Below are positions 13,826 to 17,328 of a DNA stretch of 17,328 nt, one piece after another. Each line of letters begins with the position of its first letter. Position 1 is the stretch's first letter. Under the pieces are notes generated by a model, which was given only the letters and a program-made list of their open reading frames with translations, had not been told where the DNA came from and searched no databases. The stretch spans positions 1 through 17,328 of the forward strand of contig DAOWGR010000134.1 of assembly GCA_030637365.1 (NCBI GenBank), given 5' to 3'. Source of the DNA: Elusimicrobiota bacterium (GTDB taxonomy: Bacteria > Elusimicrobiota > Elusimicrobia > Elusimicrobiales > UBA9959). The position numbers and the translations under genes are program-made.

Positions 13826-14692
13826 ATGAGCTTTGCATTCATTTTTTTATTTTTATTTTCATTCGCCATATCGGCGGAAAGCGCGGAATTTGTGACTTTT
13901 AAAGCCGATGATGATTGGCAAATACGCGCCAGATATTTCAACCCTCAAAACAAGAAGCCTTTTTTTCTGCTATTGCACGCTCAAAAAAAAAACCTTTCCG
14001 ATTTTAAAAATATTTTCCGCCATTTCCAAAGACGCAATTACGGTTATCTCGCCTTGGATTTGCGCGGCCACGGCGAAAGCCTCTATCGTACCGAAGAAAC
14101 GACCGCGACTTATAAAACATTCTCTCTATCCGGCGCGGATAACCAATTCAATAAGATGGCCCGCGACATTGAAGGCGCGATTAAATTTTTAGAGTCTGAA
14201 GAAATCGCTAAAGACAGAATGATTGTAATGGGCTCTTTATTGGGAGCCAACCTCGCCATTAAAACAGCCGCCATTCACCAAGAAATACAAGGCGTGATAA
14301 CATTGTCCGCCGTTTTAAATGTAAACGATGTCCTATCGGTAAATCCTCTCAAAGCTTATGGCAAAAGGCCTATTTTGTTTATTACCGGAACGGACAATAA
14401 AAGGCAATACAAAGAATTCCAGCTTTTAAAAGATATAGCCAAAATGTCATCCGGCAATGAAAATATCACCACAATAATCGCGAACAGGGGTTCGGGAGCC
14501 AAACTTTTAAATTCGCGCGTCATAAGAAAAATCTTCGCTTGGATAAAAAATCCCAAGCTTCCTCCGATATTTGAGGACTTAAATTCAACGGCGATAATAT
14601 CGCCGAATTCCAACGCTATTGATTTTGAAGAAGATGAAATACAGGAAACCGAGATATCCGAGGAAGAACCATTGGATGAAGAAGACAACTGA
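13826..14692 (+). CDS. Exported alpha/beta-hydrolase-fold protein, probably catalytically dead
   Basis: The 288 residues begin with a hydrophobic signal peptide (about 1-20, FLFLFSFAISAESA). The fold is shown by LDLRGHGES (78-85), the nucleophile-elbow region VMGSLLGANLA (134-144), a beta strand ending ITGTD with Asp190, and RGSGAKLL (221-228). In active members the elbow reads G-x-S-x-G with Ser as third residue and the late loop reads HGxxLL. Here the third position is Leu138 (Ser is at 137) and the histidine position is Ser223, so two of three catalytic residues appear to be missing. The C-terminal 25 residues are very acidic (FEEDEIQETEISEEE). ATG with GGAG five bases upstream. It overlaps murQ by 17 bases. 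A binding or scaffold role in the envelope is inference. Confidence 0.75.
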   Translation: MSFAFIFLFLFSFAISAESAEFVTFKADDDWQIRARYFNPQNKKPFFLLLHAQKKNLSDFKNIFRHFQRRNYGYLALDLRGHGESLYRTEETTATYKTFSLSGADNQFNKMARDIEGAIKFLESEEIAKDRMIVMGSLLGANLAIKTAAIHQEIQGVITLSAVLNVNDVLSVNPLKAYGKRPILFITGTDNKRQYKEFQLLKDIAKMSSGNENITTIIANRGSGAKLLNSRVIRKIFAWIKNPKLPPIFEDLNSTAIISPNSNAIDFEEDEIQETEISEEEPLDEEDN

Positions 14693-15623
14693 TTCGGCCC
14701 GCCCGGCCGCCTTAAACAGACGCAAACAGGCAAAAGCTAAAAAATATTCCGCTCTTATAACCGAACAAAATAATCCGAGAACCCTGAATATTGACAGAAT
14801 AAGCCTTAAAAAGGTTTTAACAAAGCTGAATTATGAAGATTCGCTGATATCAAAAGCCGTAAAAAAATCAATCGGGCAAATTGAAAAAGCCGCAAAAATC
14901 CTTTCAAAAACTCATCTTTCAGGCGGAAAGATTTTTTTTATGGGAGCGGGAACCAGCGGCCGTTTGGGAGTTTTGGAAGCGGCCGAACTCGCGCCCACTT
15001 TCGGAGTCAAGCCTGAAAATTTTATTCCCGTTATGGCCGGCGGAAAGCCGGCCGTTTTTCTTTCAAAAGAAGGCGCCGAAGATATATTAAAAAACGGCTA
15101 TAATGAAATTTTCAAAAAAATAAAGCGTCAAGATATGCTGATAGGCATAGCCGCGAGCGGCATAACTCCGTATGTAAAAGGCGGAATTAAAGCGGCAAAC
15201 AAAAAAGGCGCGAAAACAGTTTTAATCACATTGAATTTTAAAGATAAATCAAGCCAAGCGAATATCATTATATCCGCCAATATCGGCCCCGAACCCATAG
15301 CCGGCTCAACAAGAATGAAGTCGGGCACCGCCACAAAACTTATGCTCAATATGCTGACCACTTCAGCGATGATAATATCGGGCAAGGTTTATAAAAACTG
15401 GATGGTGGATGTAAAACCCACCTCGCAAAAACTCCTCTTAAGAGCGGAAAGAATCACGGCTCTTTTAGGCAAAATCACCGAAAAAGAAGCTAAAAAAATC
15501 CTAAAAAAAACGGCCTATAATGTAAAACAAGCCATTGTAATGTCCAGGCTTAAAACAGACTTGGCGCAAGCGGAAAAACTTCTCAAAAAACATAAAGGCT
15601 TTCTAAAAAACATCATAGAGTAA
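14676..15623 (+). CDS. murQ: N-acetylmuramic acid 6-phosphate etherase
   Basis: Splits the lactyl ether of MurNAc-6-phosphate to GlcNAc-6-phosphate and D-lactate in murein recycling; cytoplasmic, SIS-domain fold. The 315 residues include LITEQNNPRTLNIDR (27-41), GAGTSGRLG (90-98), catalytic Glu104 (AAELAPTFG) and Glu135 (GAED), and GSTRMKSGTATKLMLNML. I chose the ATG at 14676, which overlaps the previous gene by 17 bases and has AGGAAG about nine bases upstream; an open frame to 14619 adds only residues from the overlap. The first ~24 residues are an unusual basic extension. The SIS phosphosugar loop reads ASGITPYV where most family members have ASGRTPYV. No MurP-type transporter or kinase is present here. 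It converges on the PBP4 gene. Confidence 0.94.
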   Translation: MKKTTDSARPAALNRRKQAKAKKYSALITEQNNPRTLNIDRISLKKVLTKLNYEDSLISKAVKKSIGQIEKAAKILSKTHLSGGKIFFMGAGTSGRLGVLEAAELAPTFGVKPENFIPVMAGGKPAVFLSKEGAEDILKNGYNEIFKKIKRQDMLIGIAASGITPYVKGGIKAANKKGAKTVLITLNFKDKSSQANIIISANIGPEPIAGSTRMKSGTATKLMLNMLTTSAMIISGKVYKNWMVDVKPTSQKLLLRAERITALLGKITEKEAKKILKKTAYNVKQAIVMSRLKTDLAQAEKLLKKHKGFLKNIIE

Positions 15624-15673
15624 ACATTAGAAAGCAGAAACATCTTCAAAACAAAAACCAAACAAACTCTACC

Positions 15674-15758
15674 GATTAAGATTGAGAACAACCAAAAGAC
15701 ACAATCATACACAGCCCTGTTTTTGTTCCTAAGCCTTAATCTTGACCTTAACCTGCAG
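15674..15758. repeat. Copies of the hexamer-period repeat between murQ and the PBP4 gene
   Basis: 15674-15690 is the exact reverse complement of 3507-3523. At 15734-15758 units of the form CTYRAY (CTTAAT, CTTGAC, CTTAAC, then CTGCAG) abut the stop of the PBP4 gene. This matches 3516-3533 except for one extra hexamer. The rest of this 135-base convergent gap shows no terminator I can identify. Confidence 0.55.
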
Positions 15759-17216
15759 TTAATATTCTTCGGCTATTTTAAGCAATAAGTTTTCATGTAT
15801 TTTATTTATTTCGGAAGATTTTATGGAATAATTATTCATTATGGAAGTAAAAGCGACAAGCCTGTTTTTCTTTGTTTTAAAATATCCGGAATAAGCCCTT
15901 ACGCCGTTTAAAGAACCCGATTTTATCCTGATATTACGCTCAAGAAATGTTCCGCGGGCAAAGTTCCTTATATGCCCCGTAACGCCATTTTCCCCCGGAG
16001 AAACCAATGATTCGTAAAAATCGTCAAAATACTTTTTATTATAAACGCTTACAAGAAAATTCGTAAAATTTTCCGCTTTAACGGTATTTAAGCGCGAAAG
16101 CCCAGAGGCGTCTTTAAGCTTCATCTCCGAAACATCCAGGCCGTTTGACGATAAAAACTTTTTTAAAATATAAAGCCCTGAGGATAAAGTCCCTTTCCGT
16201 CCGTTAATTACGGCAATATGCCTTAACAGCATTTCAGCGTACAGATTAAAGCTTTTTTTATTGGTGGTAAAAACAATGTTTTTTAAAGGCGGAGATTGTA
16301 TTTCCGTTAAAAGCTTTTTTCGCGAATATTTTTTCTTCTTTAAAAGCCTTAAAGCTTTTCCTTTTACTCTTATCCCTTTGGCTTTAAGATATTTTTTAAA
16401 ATACTCGGCGCAAAAAACCGGAGGGTCGGGAATGGCGCCCTTAATTGAAAATTCTTCCGGCCCCAAAGAAATTGTCCCCCTTAAAACCGCCCTGTAATTT
16501 TTTGGCATATTGAATATATAGCCCTGATCGCCGGACCCTTTGGGCCCCGTTTTCATAAAGTTTGTAAATTTTAATCCCGGAATCTCGGGGACGGTTTTTA
16601 TCATCCCGGCCTTGCCGCCCGCTTTATCGGCGGGTTTAAAATATATTTTGTAAATATTATCGTTAATGGAAAGAGCCGACGGCCAAGCCGCGTAATAATT
16701 GCCGATATCCTCCCAAGCCCAACTGCCGGCAACGGGCATGCCGCCAAATAAAAAATCATCCGCGTATATGGACCCGTTAATTCTTTTTATGCCCGCGCGC
16801 TTCAAAGAAGACGTCCATTTGGCAAAAACTTTATTGAAAGGCATAGCTCCCCTGACGCGACCGGAACCCAAAGAAGGATCTCCCCCGCCGACAATATAAA
16901 TATCCCCAAAAAGCGTTCCTTTTTTTATTTTGCCTTTATAGTAAAGCTTTGTTTTAAACCTGTAATCGGGCCCCAAATATTCCAAAGCAGCGGCCGTTAT
17001 AAATATCTTCAAAATGCTGGCGGGAATTAAACTTTGATATTGATTCAAAAAAATCAAATCTTTTCCGCTGTCCGCGTATTTAACGCTTAAAGCCCACTGA
17101 GAATTTTCAACGCCTTTTAAAGAGGCTATTTTCTTAATCTCATCGCTTACATCCCCCGAAAAAACCGAGCTCACGGAAAGATTAACAAATAAAATAATAA
17201 GGAAAAGTATTTTCAT
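15759..17216 (-). CDS. dacB: D-alanyl-D-alanine carboxypeptidase/endopeptidase, PBP4 family (S13)
   Basis: Periplasmic penicillin-binding serine peptidase that removes terminal D-Ala from stem peptides and cuts cross-links. The 485 residues start with a signal peptide (MKILFLIILFVNLSVSSVFS). All three active-site motifs are present: Ser67-x-x-Lys70 (SILK), Ser322-Phe-Asn324 within KKSFNLYAEMLLR, and Lys432-Ser-Gly (IKSGSLNG). The long insertion between the first two motifs is typical of PBP4. I chose the ATG at 17216 because the signal peptide then begins normally; in-frame starts at 17234 (ATG) and 17240 (TTG) are possible. None has an SD, but TATTAT (17230 to 17225) lies eight bases before this ATG, which suggests a leaderless transcript. 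It converges on murQ. Confidence 0.93.
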   Translation of the reverse strand: MKILFLIILFVNLSVSSVFSGDVSDEIKKIASLKGVENSQWALSVKYADSGKDLIFLNQYQSLIPASILKIFITAAALEYLGPDYRFKTKLYYKGKIKKGTLFGDIYIVGGGDPSLGSGRVRGAMPFNKVFAKWTSSLKRAGIKRINGSIYADDFLFGGMPVAGSWAWEDIGNYYAAWPSALSINDNIYKIYFKPADKAGGKAGMIKTVPEIPGLKFTNFMKTGPKGSGDQGYIFNMPKNYRAVLRGTISLGPEEFSIKGAIPDPPVFCAEYFKKYLKAKGIRVKGKALRLLKKKKYSRKKLLTEIQSPPLKNIVFTTNKKSFNLYAEMLLRHIAVINGRKGTLSSGLYILKKFLSSNGLDVSEMKLKDASGLSRLNTVKAENFTNFLVSVYNKKYFDDFYESLVSPGENGVTGHIRNFARGTFLERNIRIKSGSLNGVRAYSGYFKTKKNRLVAFTSIMNNYSIKSSEINKIHENLLLKIAEEY

Positions 17217-17240
17217 ATTGTGAAATAATAGCATATCCAA

Positions 17241-17328
17241 GGAGTAAGGTCATGCAAGGGGTCAGGTCTTGAAACATAAGAAAAATAAACGCGTAAAACT
17301 AAAATTTAAAGCAATAACCTGTGACTTG
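17241..17328. repeat. Possible REP-type repeat fragment, cut by window end
   Basis: CAAGGGGTCAGGTCTTGAAA at 17254-17273 resembles GGGGTCAGGTCTTGA-type repeats that I associate from memory with REP/RAYT loci. The last bases (AACCTGTGACTTG) are a rough inverse of its start. It shares GGGGTCA and the inverse of TCAAGACC with the right flank of element A (3017-3028). No gene is visible. The element cannot be closed because the window ends. Confidence 0.35.

Noticed and set aside
13402..13941. 179-residue open frame on the minus strand
   Set aside because: It lies antisense to ndk and the start of the hydrolase gene, both with strong motifs and SD sites; its own translation shows no family feature.
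1..17328. tRNA or rRNA genes
   Set aside because: Intergenic stretches on both strands lack a T-loop GTTCRANNC placed in a cloverleaf; no rRNA-like sequence seen.

Overview
The window reads as chromosomal DNA of a diderm (Gram-negative-type) bacterium. It carries lipoprotein-export genes (lolC/E, lolD), a periplasmic PBP4-type peptidase, and MurQ, the cytoplasmic enzyme of murein recycling. Base composition is moderately AT-rich. Shine-Dalgarno (SD) sites are mixed: some genes have AGGAGG-like sites, others have none. GTG starts are common. The mixture of an acyl-CoA dehydrogenase, a fused FtcD, a plant-type alpha-amylase and intergenic DNA full of short degenerate repeats fits an uncultured lineage such as Elusimicrobiota or Omnitrophota. 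That placement is inference; no rRNA or phylogenetic marker is available to settle it.

Layout, left to right. (1) 1-2633, minus strand: a 3'-truncated acyl-CoA dehydrogenase downstream of a bifunctional glutamate formimidoyltransferase/cyclodeaminase. (2) 2634-3037: a gene-free stretch with a degenerate octamer array, a compact promoter-hairpins-terminator unit that may be a small RNA, and a 100-bp cloverleaf-like inverted-repeat element. (3) 3038-6434, minus strand: an operon of PIG-L deacetylase, WecA/TagO-like polyprenyl-phosphate sugar-1-phosphate transferase (4-bp overlap), L-Ala-D/L-Glu-type epimerase and a lysine-rich exported protein. (4) 6435-6790: gene-free, with an attenuator-like hairpin directly before the PIG-L ribosome site and a second octamer array. 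(5) 6791-8038: secreted plant-type GH13 alpha-amylase with its own promoter and a possible operator. (6) 8112-12160, minus strand: CheY-like regulator, lysS, lolC/E and lolD, with a second inverted-repeat element between lolC/E and lolD. (7) 12440-12838: a second, closely similar CheY-like regulator. (8) 12839-13347: divergent region with a GC-rich MITE flanked by TA. (9) 13348-15623, plus strand: ndk, an alpha/beta-hydrolase-fold protein lacking its expected nucleophile and histidine, and murQ. (10) 15759-17216, minus strand: PBP4-type D,D-carboxypeptidase/endopeptidase, converging on murQ. (11) 17241-17328: a fragment resembling a REP-type repeat, cut by the window end.

Several genes touch cell-wall metabolism: PBP4 trims or cuts murein, MurQ handles MurNAc-6-phosphate, the epimerase handles murein-derived L-Ala-D-Glu, and TagO/PIG-L act on GlcNAc-containing lipids or sugars. 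The most unusual content is in the intergenic DNA. Two inverted-repeat elements share the same ends (CCC[C/T]ACCACCTCTT) and both are flanked by TCA(A) direct repeats. One lies exactly at the lolD start; removing it together with one TCA copy recreates a compact lolC-lolD junction with an ATG start. Degenerate period-8 and period-6 arrays recur between genes.
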